64,000 nucleotides of DNA from Marinobacter litoralis (GCF_003336705.1 NZ_QMDL01000005.1:119010-183009), one strand, 5' to 3'. Shown: positions 13,417-23,086, counted from the first letter of the stretch. The notes: generated by a model not told the origin, from the letters alone. Made by a program: numbers and translations.

Positions 13417-13520
13417 TCGCGCAGGGATAGCTTTCCAAAAATGTCGTAGGCCATGGATGGCCGAAGAGAAGCGCACATGGATGTGCTCGTAGCGGTTTTT
13501 GGAAAGCTATCCCTGTGCGA
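13417..13520 (-). repeat. Structured palindromic repeat, copy B
   Basis: Inverted arms of 25 nt with one mismatch (13417-13441 and 13496-13520) enclose a 54-nt core (13442-13495). The reverse complement of this core matches copy A. Both inner hairpins are kept, and both loops change together from TCCG to TCCA. It lies between the convergent PilZ and radA genes. There is no U tract outside the stem, so it is not an ordinary terminator. Confidence 0.9.
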
Positions 13521-13562
13521 GCCTTGCACCAAAGTCTGCAGGCTAGGCTGGAGGGGGGTAGA

Positions 13563-14942
13563 TTAAAACTCCTCCAGCGCCGAAAGAGCATCCGATAGTT
13601 TGGTCACCGGAATAACTTTCATCCCCTCGATAGGCTTACGCGGTGCATTGGCTTTCGGAACCAATGCTCGGGTGAATCCATGCTTGGAAGCCTCGTAAAT
13701 CCGCTCTTGCCCACTGGGCACAGGACGAATCTCACCGGAAAGGCCGACTTCCCCGAAAATCACCAAATCCTGCGGCAAAGCACGGTTCCGGAAGGATGAA
13801 ACAACCGCAGCCAGCAATGCCAAATCGGCACTGGTTTCAGCAACTTTCACCCCGCCAACCACGTTCACAAACACATCCTGATCCGCCACATGCATACCAC
13901 CATGACGGTGCAGAACCGCTAACAACATCGCCAAACGATTTTGATCCAAACCAACCGCAACCCGTCTTGGGTAACTGCCCTGAGCCATATCCACCAATGC
14001 CTGAATCTCCACCAGCATCGGCCGAGTGCCTTCCCAAACCACCATTACCACACTGCCCGGAGCCGCTTCTTCGCCGCGGTTCAGGAAGATGGCGCTGGGG
14101 TTTTTTACCTCTTTCAGGCCCTGTTCCAGCATCGCGAAAACGCCCAGCTCATTTACCGCACCAAAACGGTTCTTGATGCCCCGTAGGGTGCGGTATCGGC
14201 TGTCGCTGGAGCCTTCCAGCAGGATCGAGCAGTCGATCATGTGTTCCAGCACTTTCGGGCCGGCCAGGCTGCCGTCTTTGGTGACATGGCCAACCAAAAA
14301 CAAGATGGTGCCGGTCTGCTTGGCGAAGCGGGTCAGGTAAGCGGCGCTTTCACGCACTTGCGAGACAGAGCCCGGCGCGGACTCAATGTCCGCAACGTGC
14401 ATCACCTGAATACTGTCCACCACCAGAATGCGCGGTTTTTCAGCTTCGGCTACCTGCATGAGCCGCTCGACACTGGTTTCCGAGAGCATTTTCAGGTCTT
14501 TGGTGGGCAAGCCGAGGCGCTTGGCGCGCATGGCAACCTGTTGCAGCGATTCCTCGCCGGTCACGTACAGGGCAGGGTGCTGGGCTGCCAGTTGGCACAC
14601 GGCCTGGAGCAACAAAGTGCTCTTGCCAGCGCCCGGGTGACCGCCCATCAGCACGGCCGAGCCTTCGATCAGGCCGCCACCGAGCACGCGGTCAAACTCC
14701 TGCATGCCGGTGCTGATGCGGGCCTGTTCAGCAAGACTGACCTCGTCAAGGCTTTTAACCTCCGACAAGCTGCCCGCGTACCCCTCGAAACGAACGCCTC
14801 GAGCGCCTTTGGTGTTGTTGCCGGAGATGCCGCGTACTTCGCTGACGGTGTTCCAGGCTTGGCAGGCCGTGCACTGCCCCTGCCATTTGGAGTAATCAGC
14901 GCCGCACTCGGTGCAGACGTACGCGGTTTTGGCTTTGGCCAT
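13563..14942 (-). CDS. radA: DNA repair protein RadA
   Basis: RecA-related ATPase and DnaB-type helicase that promotes branch migration in recombinational repair. The N-terminal four-cysteine zinc finger is at C10, C13, C24 and C27. Walker A GGHPGAGKST is at residues 100-109, the RadA-specific KNRFG motif lies in LRGIKNRFGAVNELG, and a Lon-protease-like C-terminal domain follows. The 459 aa are typical. Its ATG shares one base with the stop of ettA (TAATG), so ettA and radA are one transcription unit. Confidence 0.97.
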   Translation of the reverse strand: MAKAKTAYVCTECGADYSKWQGQCTACQAWNTVSEVRGISGNNTKGARGVRFEGYAGSLSEVKSLDEVSLAEQARISTGMQEFDRVLGGGLIEGSAVLMGGHPGAGKSTLLLQAVCQLAAQHPALYVTGEESLQQVAMRAKRLGLPTKDLKMLSETSVERLMQVAEAEKPRILVVDSIQVMHVADIESAPGSVSQVRESAAYLTRFAKQTGTILFLVGHVTKDGSLAGPKVLEHMIDCSILLEGSSDSRYRTLRGIKNRFGAVNELGVFAMLEQGLKEVKNPSAIFLNRGEEAAPGSVVMVVWEGTRPMLVEIQALVDMAQGSYPRRVAVGLDQNRLAMLLAVLHRHGGMHVADQDVFVNVVGGVKVAETSADLALLAAVVSSFRNRALPQDLVIFGEVGLSGEIRPVPSGQERIYEASKHGFTRALVPKANAPRKPIEGMKVIPVTKLSDALSALEEF

Positions 14943-16603
14943 TACGCCAGCTTCTTGTACTTCATGCGCTTGGGCTGCATTGCAGAATCGCCCTTACGCT
15001 TCTTGAAGTCGGCGTCGTATTCCGTGAAGTTTCCGTCAAAATAGACCACTTCCCCGTCGTCTTCGAACGCCAGAATGTGGGTTGCCACACGGTCCAGGAA
15101 CCAACGGTCGTGCGAGATCACCAGCGCAGAGCCCGGGAAGTTCAGCAATGCTTCTTCCAGCGCGCGCAGGGTTTCTACGTCGAGGTCGTTGGTGGGTTCG
15201 TCCAACAGCAATACGTTGCCGCCCTGTTTTAGCAGCTTGGCAAGGTGCAGGCGGTTACGTTCACCACCGGACAGATCACCAACACGTTTTTGCTGGTCGG
15301 TGCCCTTAAAGTTAAAGCGGCCGACGTAAGCGCGAGACGGGGTCTCGTAGTTGCCGACTTTGATGATGTCGTTGCCGTCAGACAGCTCTTCCCAAACGGT
15401 CTTGCTGCCGTCCAGATCGCGCATCTGATCGACATACGCAAGTTCAACGGTCTCGCCAACGGTGATGGTGCCGGAGTTCGGCTGGTCCATGCCGGCGATC
15501 ATTTTGAACAGAGTGGACTTACCGGCGCCGTTACCACCGATGATGCCTACAATGGCTCCGGGAGGCACGGTCAGTGAAACGTCTTCGTACAGCAGGCGGT
15601 CGCCAAAGGCTTTGCTGATGCCTTCAATTTCAATCACCTTGTCGCCCAGACGCGGTCCGGGCGGGATGTACAGTTCGTTGGTTTCGTTGCGCTTCTGGAA
15701 CTCTTGAGAGCTCATTTCCTCGAAGCGAGACAGACGGGCCTTGCTCTTGGACTGACGGCCTTTCGCATTCGAGCGAACCCACTCCAGTTCTTGTTTAACA
15801 GCCTTCTGGTGAGCCGCTTCCTGTTTGGATTCCATCTCCAGACGCTTTTCTTTGTTTTCCAGCCACTGGCTGTAGTTGCCTTCAAACGGAATGCCTTGGC
15901 CGCGGTCCAGCTCGAGAATCCAGCCCGCAACGTTGTCCAGGAAGTAACGGTCGTGGGTAATCGCAACCACGGTGCCTTCGTAATCGTGCAGGAAGCGCTC
16001 CAGCCAGGCGACGGACTCTGCGTCCAGGTGGTTCGTCGGCTCGTCGAGCAGCAGCATGTCCGGGCCGGAAAGCAGCAAGCGGCATAGGGCAACTCGGCGG
16101 CGCTCACCACCGGACAGAACTTTTACTTTCTGATCCCAAGCCGGAAGGCGCAGTGCGTCGGCGGCGACTTCCATCTTGCGTTCGATGTCGTGGCCGTCGG
16201 TGGCCTGGATAATCGCTTCCAGTTGCCCTTGCTTTTTGGCCAGTTCGTCAAAGTCGGCGTCGGGCTCGGCGTAAGCGGCGTACACCTGATCAAGCTCGGC
16301 TAGCGCGTTGTGTACGTGGGCAACGGACTCGTCCACAATTTCTTTGACGGTTTTCTCTTCGTCCAGTTCGGGTTCCTGCGGCAGGTAGCCAACATTGATG
16401 CCGGGCTGCGGACGGGCTTCACCGATGTAATCCTGGTCAACGCCAGCCATGATGCGGAGCAGGGTAGATTTACCTGAGCCGTTCAGGCCGAGTACGCCAA
16501 TTTTGGCGCCCGGGAAGAAGCTTAGAGAAATGTCTTTCAGGATTTCCCGCTTGGGGGGGACTACTTTGCCCACGCGGTTCATGCTGTATACGTATTGAGC
16601 CAT
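14942..16603 (-). CDS. ettA: Energy-dependent translational throttle protein EttA (ABC-F)
   Basis: Ribosome-associated ABC-F ATPase that, in E. coli, gates the first elongation steps according to ATP/ADP ratio by binding the E site. Two ABC cassettes are present: Walker A GLNGSGKSTLL near residue 40 with LSGGERRRVALCRLL, and GGNGAGKSTLF near 355 with LSGGERNRLHLAKLL. The interdomain linker carries the basic KGRQSKSKARLSRFEEM stretch. The 553 residues match EttA rather than longer ABC-F members such as Uup. AAGGA lies about 10 nt before the ATG. Confidence 0.95.
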   Translation of the reverse strand: MAQYVYSMNRVGKVVPPKREILKDISLSFFPGAKIGVLGLNGSGKSTLLRIMAGVDQDYIGEARPQPGINVGYLPQEPELDEEKTVKEIVDESVAHVHNALAELDQVYAAYAEPDADFDELAKKQGQLEAIIQATDGHDIERKMEVAADALRLPAWDQKVKVLSGGERRRVALCRLLLSGPDMLLLDEPTNHLDAESVAWLERFLHDYEGTVVAITHDRYFLDNVAGWILELDRGQGIPFEGNYSQWLENKEKRLEMESKQEAAHQKAVKQELEWVRSNAKGRQSKSKARLSRFEEMSSQEFQKRNETNELYIPPGPRLGDKVIEIEGISKAFGDRLLYEDVSLTVPPGAIVGIIGGNGAGKSTLFKMIAGMDQPNSGTITVGETVELAYVDQMRDLDGSKTVWEELSDGNDIIKVGNYETPSRAYVGRFNFKGTDQQKRVGDLSGGERNRLHLAKLLKQGGNVLLLDEPTNDLDVETLRALEEALLNFPGSALVISHDRWFLDRVATHILAFEDDGEVVYFDGNFTEYDADFKKRKGDSAMQPKRMKYKKLA

Positions 16604-16670
16604 TTTGGCATATTCCTTTTAACAAACAGTAGCTTGAAAAATGAAAGCACGTCAGGCGACTGATCGAGGA

Positions 16671-16768
16671 CTTCGGGGAGAGCGATCCGGGATCGTCAAA
16701 ATCAGGGATGATTTTGTCGAGCGTACTGGGACGTATTCACAGCGCATCCCGGATCGCTCTCCCCGAAG
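16671..16768 (-). repeat. Structured palindromic repeat, copy C (diverged)
   Basis: Perfect 23-nt inverted arms (16671-16693 and 16746-16768) enclose a 52-nt core. Read on the minus strand, the core has the same order as copies A and B: a CGCT box, a weak TAC/GTA hairpin around TCCC, another GCT, then a perfect 7-bp hairpin AAAATCA-TCCC-TGATTTT (16698-16715 on the plus strand). Stem sequences differ but pairing in the second hairpin is kept. The 395-bp gap 16604-16998 holds this element and the ettA and glyA promoter regions; no other gene is seen there. Confidence 0.75.
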
Positions 16769-16998
16769 GCCGATACCACGGACGTCGGTACCTGAGAACA
16801 ATAACCACGTAAGGTATCTAAAGCGTTGAGTGATAGCAATTGAGTGGAAACCTGGATTGCCGGCGTGTCGGTATCTGCGGACGGTATAAAGGATGATTTT
16901 TGACCCGCATTCGAGATAGAATGACGGCCCAATTTTTCAGGGGTTGCGGCATACACAAGGGTAAGCCGGACCAGCCATTCAGACAGGGGCAGCACTCC

Positions 16999-18252
16999 AT
17001 GTTTAATCGTGATATGAAAATCGCCGGTTTCGATGACGAACTGTTGAACGCCATGCAGGCGGAAGAAAAGCGTCAGGAAGCGCACATCGAACTGATCGCG
17101 TCCGAAAACTACACCAGCCCTCGGGTGATGGAAGCTCAGGGCAGTGTGCTGACCAACAAGTACGCCGAAGGTTACCCCGGTAAGCGTTACTATGGTGGTT
17201 GTGAGTTTGTGGACGTGGCTGAGCAGCTGGCGATTGATCGCGCCAAAGAACTGTTCGGTGCTGCTTATGCCAACGTACAACCGCACTCTGGTTCTCAGGC
17301 CAACTCTGCCGTGTTCATGGCACTGGTACAGCCGGGCGATACCGTTTTGGGCATGAGCCTGGCCCACGGTGGTCACCTGACTCACGGTGCCAGCGTGAAC
17401 TTCTCCGGTAAGATCTACAATGCCGTACAGTACGGCCTGAATCCGGAAACTGGCCTGATCGATTACGATGAAGTGGAAGCTCTGGCGGTTGAGCACAAGC
17501 CGAAGATGATCATTGCTGGCTTCTCTGCCTACTCTCAGGAACTGGACTTTGCCCGCTTCCGTGAGATCGCAGACAAAGTAGGCGCATACCTGTTTGTCGA
17601 TATGGCGCACGTAGCTGGCTTGGTAGCAGCAGGCGTATACCCGGACCCGGTTCCTCACGCTCACGTAGTGACCACCACCACTCACAAGACTCTGCGCGGC
17701 CCTCGTGGCGGCCTGATTCTGGCCTGTGACGACGAAGCCCTGCAGAAGAAACTGAACTCGGCCGTATTCCCGGGTGGTCAGGGTGGGCCTTTGATGCACG
17801 TGATTGCCGCTAAGGCCATCTGCTTCAAAGAAGCCATGAGCGACGAATTTAAAGCTTACCAGCAGCAGGTTGTGAAGAACGCTGTAGCGATGGCCGATGT
17901 GTTCATTGAGCGCGGTTACGATGTGATCTCCGGCGGCACCAAGAACCACTTGTTCCTGGTTAGCCTGATCAAGCAGGACATCACCGGTAAAGATGCGGAT
18001 GCGGCTCTGGGCCGTGCTCACATCACTGTGAACAAGAACGCGGTTCCGAATGATCCTCGTTCGCCGTTCGTAACCTCTGGTTTGCGTGTGGGTACTCCGG
18101 CTGTGACCACTCGTGGTTTCGGTGAGCAAGAGTGTCGTGATCTCGCCGGCTGGATGTGCGACATCCTCGACAACCTTGAAGACGAAGCAACCATCAACCG
18201 TGTGCGCGAGCAGGTTGAAGCGGTATGCGCGCGTTTCCCGGTTTACGCCTGA
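16999..18252 (+). CDS. glyA: Serine hydroxymethyltransferase GlyA
   Basis: PLP enzyme interconverting serine and glycine and loading one-carbon units onto tetrahydrofolate. The frame is open from 16900, but ATG 16999 gives [15 protein letters not shown], which matches the E. coli N terminus, and a 417-residue protein, exactly the E. coli length. The PLP-binding lysine is K230 in [14 protein letters not shown]. The [11 protein letters not shown] and [15 protein letters not shown] substrate-site blocks are intact. A terminator follows, so nrdR starts a new unit or is reached by readthrough. Confidence 0.97.
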   Translation: MFNRDMKIAGFDDELLNAMQAEEKRQEAHIELIASENYTSPRVMEAQGSVLTNKYAEGYPGKRYYGGCEFVDVAEQLAIDRAKELFGAAYANVQPHSGSQANSAVFMALVQPGDTVLGMSLAHGGHLTHGASVNFSGKIYNAVQYGLNPETGLIDYDEVEALAVEHKPKMIIAGFSAYSQELDFARFREIADKVGAYLFVDMAHVAGLVAAGVYPDPVPHAHVVTTTTHKTLRGPRGGLILACDDEALQKKLNSAVFPGGQGGPLMHVIAAKAICFKEAMSDEFKAYQQQVVKNAVAMADVFIERGYDVISGGTKNHLFLVSLIKQDITGKDADAALGRAHITVNKNAVPNDPRSPFVTSGLRVGTPAVTTRGFGEQECRDLAGWMCDILDNLEDEATINRVREQVEAVCARFPVYA

Positions 18253-18269
18253 GTTGCACTGTGTGAGTC

Positions 18270-18305
18270 GCCCGAGAGCCCTTGACGGGTACTCGGGCTC
18301 TTTTT
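18270..18305 (+). terminator. Intrinsic terminator after glyA
   Basis: The stem GCCCGAG (18270-18276) with CTCGGGC (18292-18298), with further pairing inside the loop (GCCC/GGGT), is followed by TCTTTTT. It sits between the glyA stop and the nrdR ATG. Confidence 0.85.
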
Positions 18306-18322
18306 CCCGGAGCGTTTGAACT

Positions 18323-18838
18323 ATGCATTGTCCTTTCTGTGGTGAAGCCGATACCAAGGTGATTGATTCGCGTCTGGTGGCCGAAGGCGATCAGGTGCGC
18401 CGCCGCAGGGAGTGCTTGTCCTGCCACGAGCGGTTTACCACGTTTGAAACGGCGGAGTTGGTAATGCCGCGTGTGGTCAAGCAAGACGGGACCCGGCAGC
18501 CTTTCGATGAAGAAAAGTTGCGGGCCGGTTTGATGAAAGCTCTGGAAAAACGACCGGTTAGTATTGAGTCGATCGAAGCGGCGCTTAACCGAATCAAGTA
18601 CCGCCTGAGAGCGACGGGCGAGCGTGAAGTGAAATCGATGCAGTTGGGCGAAGAGGTGATGACCGAACTACGCCAGCTGGATAAAGTAGCGTACGTTCGT
18701 TTTGCCTCGGTCTATCGCAGTTTTCAGGACATCAACGAGTTCAAAGAAGAGATTGAACGATTGTCCCAAGGCAACGGCGATGCCGCAGATGTGGCGCGTG
18801 CGTTGGCCGAAACCCCTACAGGGAAAGGTAAGGTATGA
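18323..18838 (+). CDS. nrdR: Transcriptional repressor NrdR
   Basis: Nucleotide-sensing repressor of ribonucleotide reductase genes. The N-terminal zinc ribbon has CPFC at residues 3-6 and CLSC at about 31-34, with the basic RRRREC stretch. An ATP-cone domain follows (about 49-139, starting [15 protein letters not shown]). The 171 aa are slightly longer than the usual 150-160 owing to a low-complexity tail. Its stop overlaps the ribD start (ATGA). This place ahead of ribD is conserved in many gammaproteobacteria. Targets (NrdR boxes) are not in this window. Confidence 0.96.
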   Translation: MHCPFCGEADTKVIDSRLVAEGDQVRRRRECLSCHERFTTFETAELVMPRVVKQDGTRQPFDEEKLRAGLMKALEKRPVSIESIEAALNRIKYRLRATGEREVKSMQLGEEVMTELRQLDKVAYVRFASVYRSFQDINEFKEEIERLSQGNGDAADVARALAETPTGKGKV

Positions 18839-19950
18839 TTTCAGACCGCGACAGGGCAATGATGGCACGGGCTATCCAGTTGGCTTGGCGTGGTCGTTAC
18901 TCCACTCACCCTAATCCACGTGTGGGATGCGTGATTGCCAGAGGCAATCGTATCGTGGGTGAAGGCTGGCACGAGCGGGCCGGTGAGGCGCACGCCGAAG
19001 TGCATGCATTGAGCCAGGCCGGGCAGGAAGCACGAGGCGCAACGGCCTACGTGACCTTGGAGCCGTGCAGTCATTATGGCCGGACACCGCCATGCGCGAA
19101 GGCGTTGATGGAGGCGGGTGTAGCCCAAGTGTTCGTGGCAACGAAAGATCCAAATCCGACGGTTTCTGGCCGGGGGCTTGATATGCTGCGCGATGCGGGC
19201 ATCAGGGTAACCGAAGGTGTGCTGAGTGAAGAAGCCGCGCGCCTGAACCCGGGTTTTATGAAACGGATGAATACCGGCCGGCCGTGGGTACGATTGAAAA
19301 TGGCGGCCAGCCTGGATGGTCGAACAGCCATGGCATCGGGCGAAAGTCAGTGGATTACGGGTCCTGAGGCGCGTCGCGATGTGCAACGCCTGCGGGCCAT
19401 GAGCGATGCTATTCTCACGGGTGTGGGCACAGTATTGGCGGATGACCCGTCTTTGACCGTGCGCCTGGATGATATGGGCGATTTGGGGGATGCTGCGGCA
19501 CCTTCGCGCCAGCCGCTAAGAGTGATTGCTGATCGTGACGCGCGAACGCCAACCTCAGCCCGTATTCTTCGAGGCGGCAATGTTCAGGTGTTCTGCGCCA
19601 GTTCCACTCGACCAACGGCACCTGCACAGGATCTGGCCGCGCTGGGCGTGAGTATTGCCGGTGTCGCCTGGAGAGATAACGGGGTGGACGTGGTCGAACT
19701 ACTGGACGCCCTCGGAGAGAAAGGCATTAATGAATTACTGGTAGAGGCCGGGCCAACGTTGGCGGGTACCTTTATCAACGAGAATTTAGTGGATGAGCTC
19801 TGGTTGTACCAGGCCCCGGTGTTTTTAGGGAGTACGGGACGGCCAACAGCTCATCTACCCATAGAAGTTATGGCAGACAAAGTGCAATGGAAGGTGCTGG
19901 ATCGCCGTCAGGTGGGTGAAGATCAACGGTTGATCCTCGCTCGCAGTTAA
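18835..19950 (+). CDS. ribD: Bifunctional pyrimidine deaminase/reductase RibD
   Basis: Performs the second and third steps of riboflavin synthesis: deamination of the pyrimidine product of GTP cyclohydrolase II, then NADPH reduction of the ribose side chain. The N-terminal deaminase domain has the zinc site HAEVHAL and [15 protein letters not shown]. The C-terminal reductase domain begins near residue 145 ([17 protein letters not shown]) and includes [11 protein letters not shown] and [10 protein letters not shown]. The 371 aa are typical. The ATG overlaps the nrdR stop by 4 nt, and ribBX follows within 65 bp. Confidence 0.97.
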   Translation: MISDRDRAMMARAIQLAWRGRYSTHPNPRVGCVIARGNRIVGEGWHERAGEAHAEVHALSQAGQEARGATAYVTLEPCSHYGRTPPCAKALMEAGVAQVFVATKDPNPTVSGRGLDMLRDAGIRVTEGVLSEEAARLNPGFMKRMNTGRPWVRLKMAASLDGRTAMASGESQWITGPEARRDVQRLRAMSDAILTGVGTVLADDPSLTVRLDDMGDLGDAAAPSRQPLRVIADRDARTPTSARILRGGNVQVFCASSTRPTAPAQDLAALGVSIAGVAWRDNGVDVVELLDALGEKGINELLVEAGPTLAGTFINENLVDELWLYQAPVFLGSTGRPTAHLPIEVMADKVQWKVLDRRQVGEDQRLILARS

Positions 19951-20014
19951 TCATTCAATTCATTCCTCTTGGTTGTCATTGCGAATAGCCGGGGGTGACA
20001 GGGTGCAGAAGCGT

Positions 20015-21130
20015 ATGGCACTGAACAGCATTGAAGACATCATCGAAGATATTCGACAGGGAAAGATGGTCATCCTGATGGATGACGAAGACCGCGAAAA
20101 CGAGGGTGATCTGGTGATGGCTGCAGAACATTGCACGCCGGAAGCGATCAACTTCATGGCGCGTTTTGGCCGTGGCCTTATTTGTATGCCAATGACCCGG
20201 CAGCGGTGTGAGCAACTGGGCTTGCCGTTGATGGTTCAGCAGAATGCGTCTGGTTTTGGTACCAAGTTCACCTTGTCAATTGAAGCCCGTGAAGGTGTGA
20301 CCACAGGTATTTCTGCAGCAGATCGTGCACGTACCGTTCAGGCCGCCGTGGCGCGCGATGCGAAAGCATCGGATCTGGTGCAGCCGGGGCACATCTTTCC
20401 GTTGATGTCTGATCCGGGCGGTGTTTTGAGCCGGGCCGGACATACCGAAGCGTCCTGTGATTTGGCATCTCTGGCAGGTTGTGAGCCCGCGGGTGTCATC
20501 TGCGAAATCATGAACGACGATGGCTCAATGGCCCGTCGTGAAGACCTCGAGAAGTTTGCGGAAGAGCATGATCTGAAGATTGGCACCATTGCCGATCTGA
20601 TCCACTACCGCACCATGAATGAAAAAACCGTCGAGTGCGTGGAAGAGAATGATCTGGATACCGAATACGGTGTCTTTAAATTGCGCACCTACCGGGACAA
20701 TATTCAGGGATCAACTCACCTCGCGATGGTGATGGGTGACATTAGCTCCGAGGAGCCGGTGCACGTTCGCGTTCATATCACGGACACCCTGCGTGACCTG
20801 TTGGGCGCCCGCCGCAAGGATTCCCGAAGCTGGCCTCTGCACCATGCGCTGGAGAAGGTTGCCAATGAAGGCAAAGGCGTGGTCGTGCTTCTGAACAGCG
20901 CAGAAGACAGCCGTAATCTGGAAGATCGTATGCAGGAGTTTTTTGATGAAGGCCGCGGGTCTTCAGGCAAAGGCAGCTCCGGCGTGTACTTTACCGTAGG
21001 TACGGGCTCTCAGATTCTGCGCGACATTGGCGTAGGCAAAATGCGTTTGCTGAGCCCGCCCGTAAAATTCTCGGCTATCTCCGGTTTCGACCTGGAAGTT
21101 GTGGAATACGTACCTTATACCCCCGAATGA
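20015..21130 (+). CDS. ribBX: DHBP synthase with degenerate GTP cyclohydrolase II domain (RibBX)
   Basis: The N-terminal half (about 1-200) is a normal 3,4-dihydroxy-2-butanone-4-phosphate synthase: [17 protein letters not shown] metal/substrate motif, GHIFPL, and [12 protein letters not shown]. It makes the four-carbon unit for lumazine. The C-terminal half aligns with GTP cyclohydrolase II, but the zinc-ligand region reads [19 protein letters not shown] instead of the Cys-bearing SEC...RCDCG, and QEGRN is replaced by AEDSRN. That domain is therefore very probably inactive, as in the proteobacterial RibBX variant. A separate ribA would be needed elsewhere. ATG 20015 gives the family-typical [10 protein letters not shown]; the frame extends upstream to a TTG at 19973. 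Confidence 0.93.
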   Translation: MALNSIEDIIEDIRQGKMVILMDDEDRENEGDLVMAAEHCTPEAINFMARFGRGLICMPMTRQRCEQLGLPLMVQQNASGFGTKFTLSIEAREGVTTGISAADRARTVQAAVARDAKASDLVQPGHIFPLMSDPGGVLSRAGHTEASCDLASLAGCEPAGVICEIMNDDGSMARREDLEKFAEEHDLKIGTIADLIHYRTMNEKTVECVEENDLDTEYGVFKLRTYRDNIQGSTHLAMVMGDISSEEPVHVRVHITDTLRDLLGARRKDSRSWPLHHALEKVANEGKGVVVLLNSAEDSRNLEDRMQEFFDEGRGSSGKGSSGVYFTVGTGSQILRDIGVGKMRLLSPPVKFSAISGFDLEVVEYVPYTPE

Positions 21131-21179
21131 TAAACCTGGTTGCCGCTTGAATGCGTTGCAGCCCGAGAAGGAGCCCGAG

Positions 21180-21656
21180 ATGGCAGACATCAAAGTAATT
21201 GAAGGTGATTTTACCCACTGCAGCGGACGTTACGCGCTGGTGGTTGGCCGCTTTAACGGTTTTGTGGTTGAAAGTCTGGTGGAAGGCGCGATCGACACTC
21301 TGCGTCGTCACGGCATTGCCGAGAGCGATATCACCGTGATTCGCGTACCAGGTGCTTACGAGATGCCGCTTGCCGTTAAGCGCGTAGCAGAAACCTCTGA
21401 CTACGATGCCATTATCGCGCTGGGTGCGGTGATCCGTGGTGGTACGCCGCACTTTGAGTATGTGGCGGGTGAAGCATCCAGTGGCTTGGGTGCTGTCAGC
21501 CTGGAAACCGACGTGCCAGTGACTTTTGGTGTGCTGACCGTTGATTCCATCGAGCAGGCAATTGAGCGTTCAGGAACGAAGGCTGGCAACAAAGGCGCGG
21601 AAGCAGCAATTACTGCCCTGGAAATGGTCAGTTTGTTCAAGAAGTTGGGTGAGTAA
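21180..21656 (+). CDS. ribH: 6,7-dimethyl-8-ribityllumazine synthase RibH
   Basis: Condenses the RibB product with the pyrimidine from RibD to form lumazine, the direct riboflavin precursor. The 158-residue protein has the N-terminal substrate loop [15 protein letters not shown], the [12 protein letters not shown] block and the phosphate-binding [19 protein letters not shown]. The frame is open from 21099, overlapping ribBX, but ATG 21180 is preceded by AAGGAG at good spacing and matches the family start. Its stop overlaps the nusB start (TAATG). Confidence 0.97.
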   Translation: MADIKVIEGDFTHCSGRYALVVGRFNGFVVESLVEGAIDTLRRHGIAESDITVIRVPGAYEMPLAVKRVAETSDYDAIIALGAVIRGGTPHFEYVAGEASSGLGAVSLETDVPVTFGVLTVDSIEQAIERSGTKAGNKGAEAAITALEMVSLFKKLGE

Positions 21657-22132
21657 TGAGCGAAGCAGGCGATAGCAGTCCCCAACCGGGGAATACGAGT
21701 AAGCCCAAAGCCGGCGACCGTCGTCGTGCCCGGGCGCTAGCAATGCAGGGGTTGTACCAGCGGCATTTCAGCAAAACCCCTATTTCGGATATTGAAGCCG
21801 AGTTCATGGTCGATAACGACATGAGCAAAGTGGATATCATGTATTTCCGGGACGTTTTGAGAGGTGTTCACCGCGAGCAGGCCGAGCTGGATCGCCTGCT
21901 GGAACCGTTCCTGGACCGCCCCATGAAAGAGGTGGACGCGGTTGAGTTGGCTATCGTTCGCTTGGGTGCCTATGAGCTGAAGCACCGTATTGATGTGCCT
22001 TACAAGGTGGTGATCAACGAAGGTGTCGAAATGGCCAAGCGCTTCGGCGGCACAGAAGGTCATAAGTTCGTGAACAGTATTCTGGACAAGCTCAGCCGTC
22101 GCCTGCGGTTGGCCGAAACCCGTCCACGCTGA
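21656..22132 (+). CDS. nusB: Transcription antitermination factor NusB
   Basis: All-helical RNA-binding protein that joins NusE (S10) at boxA in rRNA leaders for antitermination. The 158 residues begin with a charged 20-residue extension, followed by the NusB core (RRRARALAMQGLYQ through KFVNSILDKLSRRLR). The DAVELAIVRLGAYEL and YKVVINEGVEMAKRFGG motifs are typical. It is translationally coupled to ribH; the ribH-nusB pairing is widespread in proteobacteria. Confidence 0.96.
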   Translation: MSEAGDSSPQPGNTSKPKAGDRRRARALAMQGLYQRHFSKTPISDIEAEFMVDNDMSKVDIMYFRDVLRGVHREQAELDRLLEPFLDRPMKEVDAVELAIVRLGAYELKHRIDVPYKVVINEGVEMAKRFGGTEGHKFVNSILDKLSRRLRLAETRPR

Positions 22133-22135
22133 TTC

Positions 22136-23086
22136 ATGGGTGAATTTGAGCTGATCCGTCAGTATTTTCAGCCGATGGCTGATAGCGCACGGCAAGGGCA
22201 GCTCATTCTTGGTCCCGGTGATGATTGTGCCATTCAGCGCGTTCCACCGGGCCGGGATTTGGTGTTTTCAGTGGATACCCTCGTAGAGGGTGTCCATTTC
22301 CCTCCGAACTATCCCCCTGAATATCTTGGTTGGCGCTCGTTAGCGGTGGCTGTTAGTGATTTGGCGGCTATGGGAGCGGATCCTGTCTGCTTTACCTTGG
22401 CGCTATCACTTCCACGCGCGGAACCTGAGTGGCTGGCAGGCTATTCCCGAGGCTTGGCCCGGGCCAGTGCCGCTTTTGATATCGCTCTGGCCGGTGGCGA
22501 CACGACACGCGGCCCGCTGACGATTACACTTCAAGTGCATGGTACGGTTCAGGAAGGGTTGGCCCTGCAACGCTCTGGTGCACGCGCAGGGGATCTTGTG
22601 TGCGTTACCGGGCCGTTAGGCGACGCGGGTGCTGCTCTGGACTTCCTGGAGACTGCAGCGCCTACAGACGACCAGCAGGCAGTGCTTGCGCGTTACCACT
22701 ATCCCGAACCCCGGTTGCAGTTAGGGGCTGCCTTGGTCGGTAAAGCCTCAGCGGCGATCGATATTTCTGATGGCTTGCTTTCTGACTTGCAGCATATTCT
22801 GGATGCGTCCGGAGTCGGTGCTGAACTCGATGCTGACAAAATTCCATTGTCGCCCGCTTTGGTAGCACTGAAGGGGAATGAGGCACTAAGCTATGCTCTA
22901 AGCGCGGGCGACGACTATCAGTTGTGTCTGACGATGGCGGATGACCAGCTGTCAGCGCTGGATTTGCATGTTCGGAACCAGCTAATCACTATTGGCCGTA
23001 TACATTCTGAGGCCGGTTTAAGGGTGAAAAATGCTGAAAATATTGGCTCCCGTCAGGGGTATGATCATTTTGGGAGGTCTGTTTGA
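22136..23086 (+). CDS. thiL: Thiamine-monophosphate kinase ThiL
   Basis: Phosphorylates thiamine monophosphate to the active cofactor thiamine pyrophosphate. It is a member of the PurM/AIR synthase fold: GPGDDCAI near residue 26, DTLVEGVHFP near 47, the glycine-rich AGGDTTRGPLTIT, and DISDGLLSDLQHIL in the second domain. The 316 aa are usual. It lies 3 bp after nusB and overlaps pgpA (TTGA), inside the nusB-thiL-pgpA run common to gammaproteobacteria. Confidence 0.96.
   Translation: MGEFELIRQYFQPMADSARQGQLILGPGDDCAIQRVPPGRDLVFSVDTLVEGVHFPPNYPPEYLGWRSLAVAVSDLAAMGADPVCFTLALSLPRAEPEWLAGYSRGLARASAAFDIALAGGDTTRGPLTITLQVHGTVQEGLALQRSGARAGDLVCVTGPLGDAGAALDFLETAAPTDDQQAVLARYHYPEPRLQLGAALVGKASAAIDISDGLLSDLQHILDASGVGAELDADKIPLSPALVALKGNEALSYALSAGDDYQLCLTMADDQLSALDLHVRNQLITIGRIHSEAGLRVKNAENIGSRQGYDHFGRSV

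Noticed and set aside
14241..15044. 267-codon plus-strand frame opposite radA
   Set aside because: RadA on the minus strand is unambiguous; the frame has no recognisable motif and arises from GC-rich codon structure.
12759..16768. Palindromic repeats as a CRISPR array or integron attC cassettes
   Set aside because: The three copies are far apart, flanked by core genes, in mixed orientation, without regular spacers, cas genes, integrase or the attC boxes.
16702..18357. 551-codon minus-strand frame opposite glyA
   Set aside because: GlyA and NrdR account for the region; the antisense frame spans two genes and a terminator and has no motif.
19951..20014. FMN riboswitch ahead of ribBX
   Set aside because: Only about 64 bp separates ribD and ribBX, too short for the roughly 120-nt FMN aptamer, and none of its conserved boxes are seen.
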